Positions 1-7,907 of a stretch of DNA of 64,000 nt are shown piece by piece. Made by a program: the position numbers and the translations under genes. The stretch covers positions 1-64,000 of the forward strand of contig JAGXIF010000026.1 of NCBI GenBank assembly GCA_024635755.1, written 5' to 3'. The stretch is from Halothiobacillus sp. (lineage in GTDB: Bacteria; Pseudomonadota; Gammaproteobacteria; Halothiobacillales; Halothiobacillaceae). How positions within the stretch are numbered: position 1 is the stretch's first letter; the number at the start of each line of letters is the position of its first letter. Below the pieces are notes generated by a model that was given only the letters and a program-made list of their open reading frames with translations, was not told the origin of the DNA and made no database searches.

Positions 1-253
1 AAACGGCACTAGTCTGGCGAACGGACCAGCCCTCCATGGCCATCCGATGCAAGACCTCTGCTTTGAAAGCCGACGAATAGCGCCGATAGCGTTTTCTCAA
101 CCCATCTTCGCCATGCTCTCGATAGGCGGCACACCACTTGCTAACCGTGCCGTGGTCCACCCCAAAGCACGCCGCTGTCGTCCGGCTGCCGAAAAGGCCG
201 TCCTCTCGACCTCGGACCACACGTAGCTTAAATGGCAACGAATATTTAGCCAT
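1..253 (-). CDS. IS3-family transposase OrfA, N-terminal part (runs off the window)
   Basis: The minus-strand frame starts at the ATG at 253-251 and is open to base 1, giving about 84 residues. It begins MAKYSLPFKLRVV and contains a helix-turn-helix region (TTAACFGVDHGTVSKW) followed by GEDGLRKRYRRYSSAFKAEV, the layout of IS150-type OrfA proteins that bind the element ends. In intact IS3 elements OrfA is joined to the DDE integrase OrfB by a programmed -1 frameshift. OrfB would lie to the left and is not visible, so activity is unknown. Confidence 0.75.
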   Translation of the reverse strand, partial: MAKYSLPFKLRVVRGREDGLFGSRTTAACFGVDHGTVSKWCAAYREHGEDGLRKRYRRYSSAFKAEVLHRMAMEGWSVRQTSAV

Positions 254-260
254 AAGAAAA

Positions 261-296
261 CCCCTGTCAGTTGGATTGGTGTCCAACTTTCAGGGG
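261..296. repeat. Imperfect 15-bp inverted repeat inside the IS terminus
   Basis: Bases 261-275 and 282-296 form an inverted repeat with CCCCTG and GTTGGA blocks matching and three central mismatches, separated by six bases. It overlaps the terminal repeat of the IS and lies just upstream of OrfA. It may be part of the transposase binding site or may block read-through transcription from outside; the sequence does not distinguish these. Confidence 0.6.
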
Positions 297-426
297 TCAG
301 TTCATCTTGGTGGGGCTTTTTCGTTCTCGGTAGAGCGGGGTTGTGCCCGCGCCCTGCCGAGCAAGCGAAGCGGGCAGCGTATACACTCCTGAGAGCCCAA
401 CATGACACAGCCAAGGAGGTCGATTT

Positions 427-912
427 ATGAACACATGGGTAGTGGTTGCCGATGCGGCACGGGCCCGTTTCCTCGCGGTTCGCGATAACCCCGGGGCGTA
501 CTTGGGCAGCGAGGCGTTTCCCTCCAGCCGGCCGGCGCCGAAGGGCGAACTCGAGGAAATCACCTCGCTATCGAACTCCTCTGCACGGCTCGACAATGAG
601 GATCTGGTCACCGACCGTCCCGGCTCGACCAAGGACCGCAAAGGGGATGCCATGCATGCCTACGAGCCGACCAATACGGCCAAGGACACGGAGGCGAAGC
701 GCTTTGCTCGCGACATCGTGTCCCAGCTCGATCAGGCGCGGCAGGATGGCAAGATGGAGCGATTCTATCTGCTGGCCGCCCCGGATTTTCTTGGCCTGCT
801 GCGCGAGGAAATGGGTGATGCCCTCGCCAAGGTGCTGGTGGCCCAAACGGCCAAGGACCTGACGCTTCGTTCGGCCAAAGAGATTCGCGGTGCATTGCCA
901 CAGCGTCTCTGA
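427..912 (+). CDS. Host attachment family protein (baeRF-like)
   Basis: 161 residues that I recognise as the family annotated 'protein required for attachment to host cells' (Host_attach). It opens MNTWVVVADAARARF, typical of the family, where the first strand leads into a degenerate peptide-release-factor-like (baeRF) fold, and ends with the conserved DLTLRSAKEIRGALP block. No signal peptide or membrane segment is visible, so it is probably cytoplasmic, and the family name says little about real function. The start is firm: AAGGAGGT lies six bases before the ATG. It sits beside an IS end and shares strand and a downstream terminator with the next small gene. Confidence 0.8.
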   Translation: MNTWVVVADAARARFLAVRDNPGAYLGSEAFPSSRPAPKGELEEITSLSNSSARLDNEDLVTDRPGSTKDRKGDAMHAYEPTNTAKDTEAKRFARDIVSQLDQARQDGKMERFYLLAAPDFLGLLREEMGDALAKVLVAQTAKDLTLRSAKEIRGALPQRL

Positions 913-969
913 GAGGCGTGGCGAGATACTTAAGCCTGATTGCACAAAAGCCTAGAAGGGAGGTTCCGG

Positions 970-1179
970 ATGTTTCTTAGACGTATAGACAATGGCGACA
1001 TGGTCGAGGTGATCGATGTCGAAACGCTAGCCGATCCGGCATTGCCCAGTGTGTTGGGTCGACTGCATGCCGGCGAGGAGATGCAGGACGAGGAAAGCTT
1101 CGAGAAGGCGGACCTCGAGTTTCCCTCCGGTGAGCCTCTGCCGCAGTGCTGGCTCGATCTCCACTGGCGCGGGGACTAA
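970..1179 (+). CDS. Conserved small protein of unknown function (69 aa)
   Basis: Begins MFLRRIDNGDMVEVIDVE and contains GRLHAGEEMQDEESFEKADL and FPSGEPLPQCWLD. I recall similar 65-75 residue acidic proteins in beta- and gammaproteobacteria, sometimes labelled acetyltransferase without good reason. No known catalytic motif is visible. The start at 970 is preferred over an in-frame ATG at 940 because GGGAGG stands six bases before it. It follows the host-attachment gene by 57 bases and precedes a hairpin/T-run terminator, so the two probably form a transcription unit. Function unknown. Confidence 0.7.
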   Translation: MFLRRIDNGDMVEVIDVETLADPALPSVLGRLHAGEEMQDEESFEKADLEFPSGEPLPQCWLDLHWRGD

Positions 1180-1198
1180 GATGTTTCCGTGCCGCGCT

Positions 1199-1229
1199 GC
1201 CGGCATCGAGCCAGACCGCCGGCGTTTTT
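1199..1229 (+). terminator. Rho-independent terminator-like hairpin
   Basis: GCCGGC at 1199-1204 pairs with GCCGGC at 1218-1223 across a 13-base loop and is followed by GTTTTTC. It lies 20 bases after the stop of the 69-residue gene. Confidence 0.5.
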
Positions 1230-1251
1230 CGAGCCGGGTTGCCCGGTTGGC

Positions 1252-1722
1252 TCAGGGCAGGACCCAGAGGGTCACGGAGAGCAGCAAACTGGCGATGGCG
1301 CTGCCGATCACCGGCAGGATCATCAGGCCGGCGAGGGGTTGTCGCTGCGCCAGTTGCCAGGCGGTCCAGATCAGGACGACCATCCAGACTCCGGCAAGGA
1401 GTAGCGCGATCACCGACCATTCGGCCCGGAGCAGTACCACCACACCCAGTGGGAGGGCGAGCGAGGCCCACAATCCGGCCTGCTCCGGTCGCCGATGTGG
1501 CGTGGTGATTGCCGCCGCGTAGGCAAAGGCGGCAAAGGCGAGCAGGAAGGAGAAGCCCATCGCGCCGGTCAGCGGCGAGGCGGGCAAGGTGCGGGCGCTG
1601 GCCGCGCCCGGCGGGTGCAGGTCCGCCCCCAGCCAGAGCAGCAGCACGGCGACCAGCAGGCTTGCGGGCATCCATATCACCAGGGCGGCGCGGTCGACGG
1701 TCGGCTCGGTCGGCATGTTCAT
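1252..1722 (-). CDS. Small multi-span membrane protein, possibly TspO/MBR-related
   Basis: 156 residues with about five hydrophobic stretches. The last two (an ALLLAGVWMVVLIWTAWQ stretch, then LAGLMILPVIGSAIASLLLS ending TLWVLP) resemble helices 4 and 5 of TspO/MBR proteins, where a conserved LLPY..W..FA...N pattern occurs, but the Tyr and Asn are not kept. TspO binds porphyrins and tetrapyrroles in the envelope. I would treat this as a divergent relative at best. The start at 1722 is chosen because GAGAGGATCC lies just upstream; frames starting further upstream lack such a site. It is transcribed toward the small-gene pair and away from the glycan cluster. Confidence 0.5.
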   Translation of the reverse strand: MNMPTEPTVDRAALVIWMPASLLVAVLLLWLGADLHPPGAASARTLPASPLTGAMGFSFLLAFAAFAYAAAITTPHRRPEQAGLWASLALPLGVVVLLRAEWSVIALLLAGVWMVVLIWTAWQLAQRQPLAGLMILPVIGSAIASLLLSVTLWVLP

Positions 1723-1917
1723 CTCGGATCCTCTCGGTGACGGTGATCGGCAGATGAACAGACCATAGCAGTGCCCGGTGGTCGCGACAGATAGCCTCTC
1801 GGCTGTGGTGAGCAAACGACATACATGTAGCCGATCGCATGGCTATACTGGTTCCATGCGGGCGGCTGGATCGCTGCCCGAGCCACCAAGGCCCGCATGA
1901 CCAGAAGGAGGCCCGAC

Positions 1918-2898
1918 ATGCATGTCCTCATCACCGGTGGTGCCGGCTTTATCGGCTCGCATCTGGTGGACCGTCACCTCGCCCGGGGTGACAAGGTGCA
2001 CGTGGTCGACGATCTCAGTACCGGTTCACGGGACAATCTCGCTGCCCACCTGGATCGCCCCGACTTCCGCCTTTCCGAGGCCGATATCGTCACCTGGGAC
2101 GGCCTGTCCGAGGCGGTCGGCTGGGCCGACCGCATCTACCACCTCGCCGCCGTGGTGGGCGTGTTCCGCGTGCTCGAACTGCCCATCAGCCTGATGTCCA
2201 CCAATGTCATCGGCTGCGCGCGGCTGCTGCGGGCAGTCGAGCATTGTGGCTGGCGGCCGCAGGTGTTGCTCGCTTCCAGCTCCGAGGTCTACGGGCCACG
2301 CACCGATCCCTGTCTGCGCGAGGACATGGACCTGATCATCCAGCCCGAGGCCCCGCCGCGCTGGAACTATGCCATCAGCAAACTGGCCGACGAGGCCTTT
2401 GGCCTGTCCTACGCGCGGATCGAGGGCATCCCGGTGACGGTCGTGCGCCTGTTCAACACCGTCGGCCCCCGTCAGGTGGGCCGTTACGGCATGGTGGTGC
2501 CGCGCTTCGTGCGTCAGGCGGTCACCGGCGAGCCGCTGATGGTATTCGGCGACGGCACGCAAAGTCGGGCGTTCACCGACGTGCGCGATACCGTGGTGAT
2601 GCTCGACCAGCTGGCCGATCAGGCCACCACCGAGGGGCTGATCGTCAACGTCGGCGGCAACCACGAGCTCTCGATCAACGACCTGGCCCGCCGGGTGATC
2701 GAGCGGGCCGGGTCTGATTCGGCGATCGAGCGGCTGCCCTACGAGGTCGCCTATGGTCAGCAATACGTGGACATCCCGCATCGCTGTCCCGACCTGACGC
2801 GATTGCACGCACTGATCGAACACCGTCCGCAATGGACACTGGATGCCACCCTGGACGACCTGATCGCCCGGGTTCGGCAACGAGAAGGAGTCTCCTGA
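1918..2898 (+). CDS. NAD-dependent nucleotide-sugar epimerase/dehydratase (SDR family)
   Basis: 326 residues of the extended short-chain dehydrogenase family. It starts MHVLITGGAGFIGSHLVDRH, the glycine-rich Rossmann NAD site, continues with HLAAVVGV and an SSSEVYGP block with the catalytic Ser/Thr, and has the active-site YAISK (YxxxK) near residue 155. These features fit UDP-glucose/UDP-glucuronate epimerases or decarboxylases; the exact sugar cannot be read from sequence. The start at 1918 is chosen over an in-frame ATG at 1897 because AGAAGGAGG lies six bases before it. It is the first of three tightly spaced genes (nine bases to the glycosyltransferase), so it probably supplies that enzyme's sugar donor. 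Confidence 0.85.
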   Translation: MHVLITGGAGFIGSHLVDRHLARGDKVHVVDDLSTGSRDNLAAHLDRPDFRLSEADIVTWDGLSEAVGWADRIYHLAAVVGVFRVLELPISLMSTNVIGCARLLRAVEHCGWRPQVLLASSSEVYGPRTDPCLREDMDLIIQPEAPPRWNYAISKLADEAFGLSYARIEGIPVTVVRLFNTVGPRQVGRYGMVVPRFVRQAVTGEPLMVFGDGTQSRAFTDVRDTVVMLDQLADQATTEGLIVNVGGNHELSINDLARRVIERAGSDSAIERLPYEVAYGQQYVDIPHRCPDLTRLHALIEHRPQWTLDATLDDLIARVRQREGVS

Positions 2899-2907
2899 GG
2901 AGGGAGC

Positions 2908-4302
2908 ATGGCAACCACCCCCTACTTCGTCCTGAGTCCGAGTGCCGTGCTCAGCATCATCGGGCTGATCCGCGGGCCGGACAAGACCGACCCCAATCCC
3001 GCCGAGGACTGGCGTGAAGCGGTCGTTGACGTCGTCATCCCGGCGCTCAACGAGCAGGCCAACGTGGTGCTCGCACTGGAGTCGGTGCGGCGGCAGACCA
3101 AGCAGCCGCGCAACATCATCCTCGTCGACGATGGCAGCAGCGATCGGACGATCGAGTACGCCCGTGCCTTCGCCGAGCATCACGGCATGCCGCTGACCGT
3201 GATCCAGCGGAACCATCCCATCGGCAAGACACCCACGATCAAGCGCCAGTCGCGCGAGTACGATGCGGACGTCGAGTTCATCCTCGACGCCGACACCTAT
3301 CTCGATGCGGACAACTACATCGCCCGGATGGTCGAGGAGCTCTATCAGGGCGTGGGCATCGCCAGCGCCTGTGGTGTGATCCTGCCCACTCGGGAGAAGG
3401 ACCGTCGCCGGCGCATCAACGAGCCGGCGATCAGCGCGTTTCTGGACGCGAAGGGGGAGGTGGACCTCCATCAGCCACGGGGCAACTGGTGGCACCGGCT
3501 CAACCGCAACCTCACGGCGGTCTACCGCCAGCAGCTTTATACCTTCCTGCAGCGATTCGTCTACGTCGGCCAGATGAAGTTCTTCGGCAGCATCACCAAC
3601 CCGGTGGGCTGCGCGGTCGCCTACCGGCGCAAGTACATCAAGGACCTGTTCGACAAGTACGAGCCGGTCATGGGCGACGACCTGACCAACTCCGAGGACA
3701 TCTTCATCGGTTTCGCCCTGATGAACGAGGGCTACCGCAATATCCAACTGCAGGGCGTCACCGCGCACTCGATGGAGCCGGAGATGCGCCATCTGCCACG
3801 ACAGATCTACATGTGGTCGTCCTCGTTCCTGCAGAGCTGCTACTACTTCGACGGCTTGCTCGGTAGCCCCTTCAAGATCCTGCGGCGCATGCGCCACCGC
3901 TACCGGGAAAAGCACGACCCGGCAATCAAGGAAGTAGTCGCCCGGCGCAAGATTCGCGAGGCCTATCGCCAGCCGTTCGGCGTGGCCTATACCGAGCGGG
4001 AGGGGCGGCCCGCCGGCTGGATTCCGTTCATGGCGGCGTTCGAGAAGGTTGCTTTCCCGACGGCCCTGCTGGTGATGATCATCCTGCAGTTGTGGGAGCC
4101 ACTGATCGTCACCCTGATCGCCGAGATGATCGTTGCGGTGGGCATCCTCACCTATATCTCCAAGGGGCAGCGCTTCAAGGCCTTCCTGCAGGGCATCCTG
4201 ATGACCCCGATCCGTTATGCGAGCCTGCTTTACGACCTGGTGACCATCGGCCGCTTTGCCACGGATCTCTGGATTACGGGGAACAGAAAATGGCGCAAAT
4301 GA
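2908..4302 (+). CDS. Membrane-associated family 2 glycosyltransferase
   Basis: 464 residues. A GT-A catalytic domain is clear: VVIPALNE at about 42-49, VDDGSSD at 73-79, the metal/nucleotide DAD at 127-129 and a SED acceptor-base motif at 262-264. The usual processive-synthase QxxRW is QIYMW at 299-303, Met replacing Arg. Hydrophobic segments lie near 383-400 and 402-418, with a weaker one at 7-21. The domain order resembles inner-membrane polysaccharide synthases (HasA/PgaC type), but with fewer membrane spans than most. It shares a tight operon with a nucleotide-sugar epimerase and a TPR/barrel protein. An extracellular glycan polymerase is the best inference; product unknown. Confidence 0.8.
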   Translation: MATTPYFVLSPSAVLSIIGLIRGPDKTDPNPAEDWREAVVDVVIPALNEQANVVLALESVRRQTKQPRNIILVDDGSSDRTIEYARAFAEHHGMPLTVIQRNHPIGKTPTIKRQSREYDADVEFILDADTYLDADNYIARMVEELYQGVGIASACGVILPTREKDRRRRINEPAISAFLDAKGEVDLHQPRGNWWHRLNRNLTAVYRQQLYTFLQRFVYVGQMKFFGSITNPVGCAVAYRRKYIKDLFDKYEPVMGDDLTNSEDIFIGFALMNEGYRNIQLQGVTAHSMEPEMRHLPRQIYMWSSSFLQSCYYFDGLLGSPFKILRRMRHRYREKHDPAIKEVVARRKIREAYRQPFGVAYTEREGRPAGWIPFMAAFEKVAFPTALLVMIILQLWEPLIVTLIAEMIVAVGILTYISKGQRFKAFLQGILMTPIRYASLLYDLVTIGRFATDLWITGNRKWRK

Positions 4303-6149
4303 CACGTTTTCCCCTTCGCGGCCTGTCGGTCGGCCGGCTCGGCGCCCTCGCGCTGATGGCCACGGTGGCCCTTGCGCCGCCGGCCTTCGCCCAGGTAGCC
4401 AGTCAGGCGGTTCCCGAAGCGGCCCTGGCCGCGGAGATGCAACAGGACTGGTCGACCGCCGCGGCGGTCTACCGGGGTGTGCTCGAAACCCACCCCGATC
4501 GCACGGAGCTGTGGCGCCGGCTGGCCGACGTGCTGGCAGCCGACGGCCAGCCGGTCGCGGCAGCACAAGCGCTGGACCAGGCGGTCGAGATCGGGCCCGA
4601 CGATGCCGATCTGCGCCTGGCAGCCAGCGCTGCCTGGGCGCAGGCCGATCAGCCGGCACGAGCACTCGAGCACTGCCAGGCCGCCGCCGATGCGCGCCCG
4701 GACGATGTCTCCGTGTTGCGCACTTGTGCCCGGCAGGCCAACTGGGCGGGTGACTCGGTAGCCGTGGTCCGGATGCGCGAACGCATTTACGGGATCAGCG
4801 GCGATGCGAGCGACCTGAAGGCCTATGCCCGGGCGCTGGGCGGTGCCGGCGAGCTCGACGAGTCGGTCGCCCTGTACCACGAGTACTTGGCGACGCATCC
4901 GGATGACGCCGAGGCGCTGCTCGGTTACGCCACCATTCAGACCTGGCGAGGCGACTATGCCAATGCCGCCGATGCGCTCGTTCACTATCGTGAGGTACAC
5001 GGCGAGGATGACGAATGGGCCGCCCGCAGCGCGCGGCTGCTCGCCTGGGCGCACCGGCCGAGCGAGGCACGGCCCCTGAACGATGCGCTGCTCGCCAAGG
5101 AGCCCGATAACTACGAGTACCTCTACACGCGCATGCTGATCCTGCGCGACGAGCAGCGCCACAGCGAAGCGATCGCCGCGCTCGAGCCGCTCAAGCGCCT
5201 GCGGCCGGAGTCGAAGGACACACTCGATGCCATCCGCAGCACCCACGCCTTCCTGCGCACCAACGTCGGCATCGAGGCCGGCTGGCGTGACGACGCCGAC
5301 AACATCAGTCTGCGCCGGTTCGCGGTCAAGGGGCGTTGGTCGTTGACCCCGGAGACCTACCTCTACGGGCGGCTCGAGCGCCGCGACGTGCGTGCCGAGG
5401 CCGGCAGCCCGTATGTCGGGGTCAAGGGTGACACCAGCATCGACATCGACCAGGGATGGGTGGGCGCGCGTCACCGCTTCAACCCGCTGGTCGAGGTCGG
5501 TGGCGAGGTCGGCACGGCAAGTATCGACGGCGGGGGTGGCGACAAGGCGCTCTACGGCCTCTATGCCGATCTGCGGCCGCGCGACGATCTGTGGGTGAAT
5601 CTCTCGGCGACCCGGCGGGTCTGGGACATCTCGCCGAAATCGGCCTCGCTGGGGATCACGCTGCGCGACCAACGCGCCCGCCTCCACTGGCAGCCGACCC
5701 TGCGCTACTTCGTCAACGCCGAGGTGGCCCATGGCCGCCTTAGCGACGACAACCGGCGCAACGAGCTATACGTCAATCCCTACCGCGCCATGCTCCGCTC
5801 CGAGCACTTGAATCTGGATCTCGGCGTCTCGGCGCACTGGCAGGATTTCGACAAGGACCTCGACAACGGCTACTACGACCCGTCGAACTACCGGCGCTTC
5901 GCGCTCACGGCGGTCGGCTACTGGAAGTTCTCCGACGACGACGGTCTGAGTGTCAGCGTCAGCCCCGGCTGGCATACCGACGGCAATCTGTCCGGCTACA
6001 AGTTCGGTACTGACGTCTCGGTCGAACTGGTCAACGGCATCTACCGTGACTGGTACAGCCGCCTGAGTGCCTCCTACAGCGACCGCTCCCAGGTCACCGG
6101 GCGCTACGATGCCTACGCCATCAACTGGGAACTGATCCGTCGCTTCTGA
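4290..6149 (+). CDS. TPR-containing outer-membrane beta-barrel protein, probable glycan exporter
   Basis: 619 residues. Residues 1-34 form a Sec signal peptide ending APPAFA before Gln35. Residues about 40-370 are alanine-rich helical repeats with TPR spacing (WRRLADVLAADGQPVAAAQ, AYARALGGAGELDESVALY). From about 385 the sequence alternates in the manner of a beta-barrel (YLYGRLERRDV, DIDQGWVGARHRF) and ends NWELIRRF, with the terminal Phe preferred by the Bam machinery. The order signal-TPR-barrel matches PgaA/PelB-type exporters in a shorter form. The gene overlaps the glycosyltransferase: ATG 4290 gives the listed form, and ATG 4299 overlaps its stop as ATGA. No obvious terminator follows. 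Confidence 0.75.
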   Translation: MAQMTRFPLRGLSVGRLGALALMATVALAPPAFAQVASQAVPEAALAAEMQQDWSTAAAVYRGVLETHPDRTELWRRLADVLAADGQPVAAAQALDQAVEIGPDDADLRLAASAAWAQADQPARALEHCQAAADARPDDVSVLRTCARQANWAGDSVAVVRMRERIYGISGDASDLKAYARALGGAGELDESVALYHEYLATHPDDAEALLGYATIQTWRGDYANAADALVHYREVHGEDDEWAARSARLLAWAHRPSEARPLNDALLAKEPDNYEYLYTRMLILRDEQRHSEAIAALEPLKRLRPESKDTLDAIRSTHAFLRTNVGIEAGWRDDADNISLRRFAVKGRWSLTPETYLYGRLERRDVRAEAGSPYVGVKGDTSIDIDQGWVGARHRFNPLVEVGGEVGTASIDGGGGDKALYGLYADLRPRDDLWVNLSATRRVWDISPKSASLGITLRDQRARLHWQPTLRYFVNAEVAHGRLSDDNRRNELYVNPYRAMLRSEHLNLDLGVSAHWQDFDKDLDNGYYDPSNYRRFALTAVGYWKFSDDDGLSVSVSPGWHTDGNLSGYKFGTDVSVELVNGIYRDWYSRLSASYSDRSQVTGRYDAYAINWELIRRF

Positions 6150-6412
6150 GGCCGGCCGGGTGAAGCCAAGATGCTGATCTGGTAGAGTCGCGGCCTTGTC
6201 TGCAGGGCCGTGCCGCCTGCCAGCGATCGCCCGGCGGGGGCCCCGCCATCATACGACCCGTCATTCCGTACCCGATCACGTCAGGGAAGGCCGCGATCGG
6301 CGCCGCTCGTCAAGGGGTGCCGATGCTCGCTGTGCGTGTCGGGTGCAACGGTCGCCCGGCGTAAGCTTGCCGCCGGTCCTGCCCAACGCAATCTCCCCGA
6401 CAGAGAGACACG
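6150..6412. other. Intergenic stretch before the SulP gene
   Basis: 263 bases after the barrel gene. It holds a GC-rich self-complementary block (GGCGGGGGCCCCGCC, about 6234-6248) with no T-run, and no reading frame that looks coding. The SulP promoter is presumably here but I cannot place one confidently. Confidence 0.4.
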
Positions 6413-7903
6413 ATGAACTGGTATCGCATCAAGCAGGAATGGTTTTCCAACATCCGCGGAGACACGCTCTCCGGACTGGTGGTGGCCCTGGCGTTGATCC
6501 CGGAGGCGATCGCCTTCTCCATTATCGCCGGTGTCGACCCGAAGGTGGGCCTGTATGCCTCGTTCGCCATCGCGGTGGTCACTGCCTTCACCGGCGGGCG
6601 CCCGGGCATGATCTCGGCCGCCACGGCGGCCACGGCCTTGCTGATGGTCACCTTGGTCGCCGATCACGGGCTGGAATACCTGCTCGCCGCCTCGATACTG
6701 GCGGGGGTGCTGCAGATCGCGGCAGGCTATATCCGCTTGGATCGGCTGATGCGGTTCATCTCCAACTCGGTGATGACGGGATTTGTCAACGCTCTGGCCA
6801 TCCTGATCTTCATGGCCCAGTTGCCCGAACTGACCCATGTCACCTGGCACGTCTACGCGATGACCGCCGCGGGGCTGGTGATCATCTACGGCCTGCCCAA
6901 GCTGACTACGGCAATCCCGTCGCCGCTGGTCACCATCGTGGTGCTCACCCTCATCGCCTGGTTCATGAATCTGGATGTGCGGACGGTGGGTGATATGGGC
7001 GAGATGCCCGACACCCTGCCGGTGTTCTTCCTGCCGAATATCCCGCTGAACCTCGAGACCCTGATGATCATCCTGCCGTACTCGGCGGCGATCGCGGTGG
7101 TCGGTCTGCTCGAGTCGCTGATGACGCAGAACGTGATCGACGGCCTGACCGACACCAAGTCGAACAAGGCCCGCGAGTGCAAGGGGCAGGGGATTGCCAA
7201 CATTGTTTCCGGTTCGATGGGCGGCATGGCCGGCTGCGCGATGATTGGCCAGTCGGTGATCAACATCAAGTCCGGTGGCCGCACACGCCTGTCGAGTCTG
7301 CTGGCGGGTGTCTACCTGCTGATCCTGGTGGTATTCCTCTCGCCGGTGCTGGTGCTTATCCCCATGGCCGCCTTGGTGGCGGTGATGATCATGGTTTCCA
7401 TCGGTACCTTCAGCTGGGAGTCGATCCGGGATCTCAAGAAACACCCGATGAGCACCAACGTGGTGATGCTGATGACCGTGATCGTCACGGTAGGTACCCA
7501 CAACCTCGCCTACGGTGTCCTGACTGGCGTGCTGCTGGCGGCGATGTTCTTCGCCAACAAGGTCGGCCAGTACATGCATGTTTCCTCGCGCCTGTCCGAG
7601 GACGAGAACGACCCGCGCCATCGCACCTACGAGGTGGCCGGGCAGGTATTCTTCGCCTCCAGCGAGAAGTTCCTCGAGTCGTTTGATTTCAAGGACGACG
7701 TGGATAAGGTGACCATCGACCTGTCCAAGGCGCACTTCTGGGACATCACCGCGGTGACCGCCCTGGACAAGGCCGTGGTCGACTTCCGCCGGGAAGGTAT
7801 CGAGGTCGAGGTGATCGGCATGAACCAAGCCACCGCCACGATCGTCGACAAACACGCAGTCCACGACAAGCCAGACGCGGCCGAAAAGCTGATAGGGCAC
7901 TGA
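6413..7903 (+). CDS. SulP-family inorganic anion transporter with STAS domain
   Basis: 496 residues. The N-terminal 60 residues hold the family's first helices ([20 protein letters not shown], then [13 protein letters not shown] and [16 protein letters not shown]), followed by about ten further hydrophobic helices, and a STAS domain at about 410-490 ([19 protein letters not shown]). SulP proteins carry sulfate, bicarbonate or other anions across the inner membrane, and the sequence does not fix the substrate. Bicarbonate uptake would fit an autotroph and sulfate a heterotroph. A GAGAGACACG stretch precedes the ATG. Four bases downstream begins a tandem universal stress protein, a pairing that suggests cytoplasmic regulation of transport; that is inference. 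Confidence 0.88.
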   Translation: MNWYRIKQEWFSNIRGDTLSGLVVALALIPEAIAFSIIAGVDPKVGLYASFAIAVVTAFTGGRPGMISAATAATALLMVTLVADHGLEYLLAASILAGVLQIAAGYIRLDRLMRFISNSVMTGFVNALAILIFMAQLPELTHVTWHVYAMTAAGLVIIYGLPKLTTAIPSPLVTIVVLTLIAWFMNLDVRTVGDMGEMPDTLPVFFLPNIPLNLETLMIILPYSAAIAVVGLLESLMTQNVIDGLTDTKSNKARECKGQGIANIVSGSMGGMAGCAMIGQSVINIKSGGRTRLSSLLAGVYLLILVVFLSPVLVLIPMAALVAVMIMVSIGTFSWESIRDLKKHPMSTNVVMLMTVIVTVGTHNLAYGVLTGVLLAAMFFANKVGQYMHVSSRLSEDENDPRHRTYEVAGQVFFASSEKFLESFDFKDDVDKVTIDLSKAHFWDITAVTALDKAVVDFRREGIEVEVIGMNQATATIVDKHAVHDKPDAAEKLIGH

Positions 7904-7907
7904 GCAA

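Larger units (their letters stand above)
1..299 (-). mobile_element. IS3-family insertion sequence, left end (partial)
   Basis: The minus strand holds one terminus of an insertion sequence that runs off the left edge. Read on the minus strand the end begins TGACCCCTGAAAGTTGGACA at base 299, the style of terminal repeat of IS3-family (IS150-group) elements, and an OrfA-like helix-turn-helix reading frame starts about 46 bases inside it. The outer limit is inferred from the TG...CA terminal dinucleotide. The other end and any target duplication lie outside the window, so completeness cannot be judged. Confidence 0.75.

Noticed and set aside
2026-4665. An 879-codon open frame on the minus strand
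   Set aside because: It is antisense to the epimerase, the GT2 and part of the barrel gene, all with clear family motifs. In GC-rich DNA such antisense frames stay open by codon bias, and it has no recognisable domain.
6234-6248. GC-rich palindrome upstream of SulP as a terminator
   Set aside because: There is no T-run on either strand.
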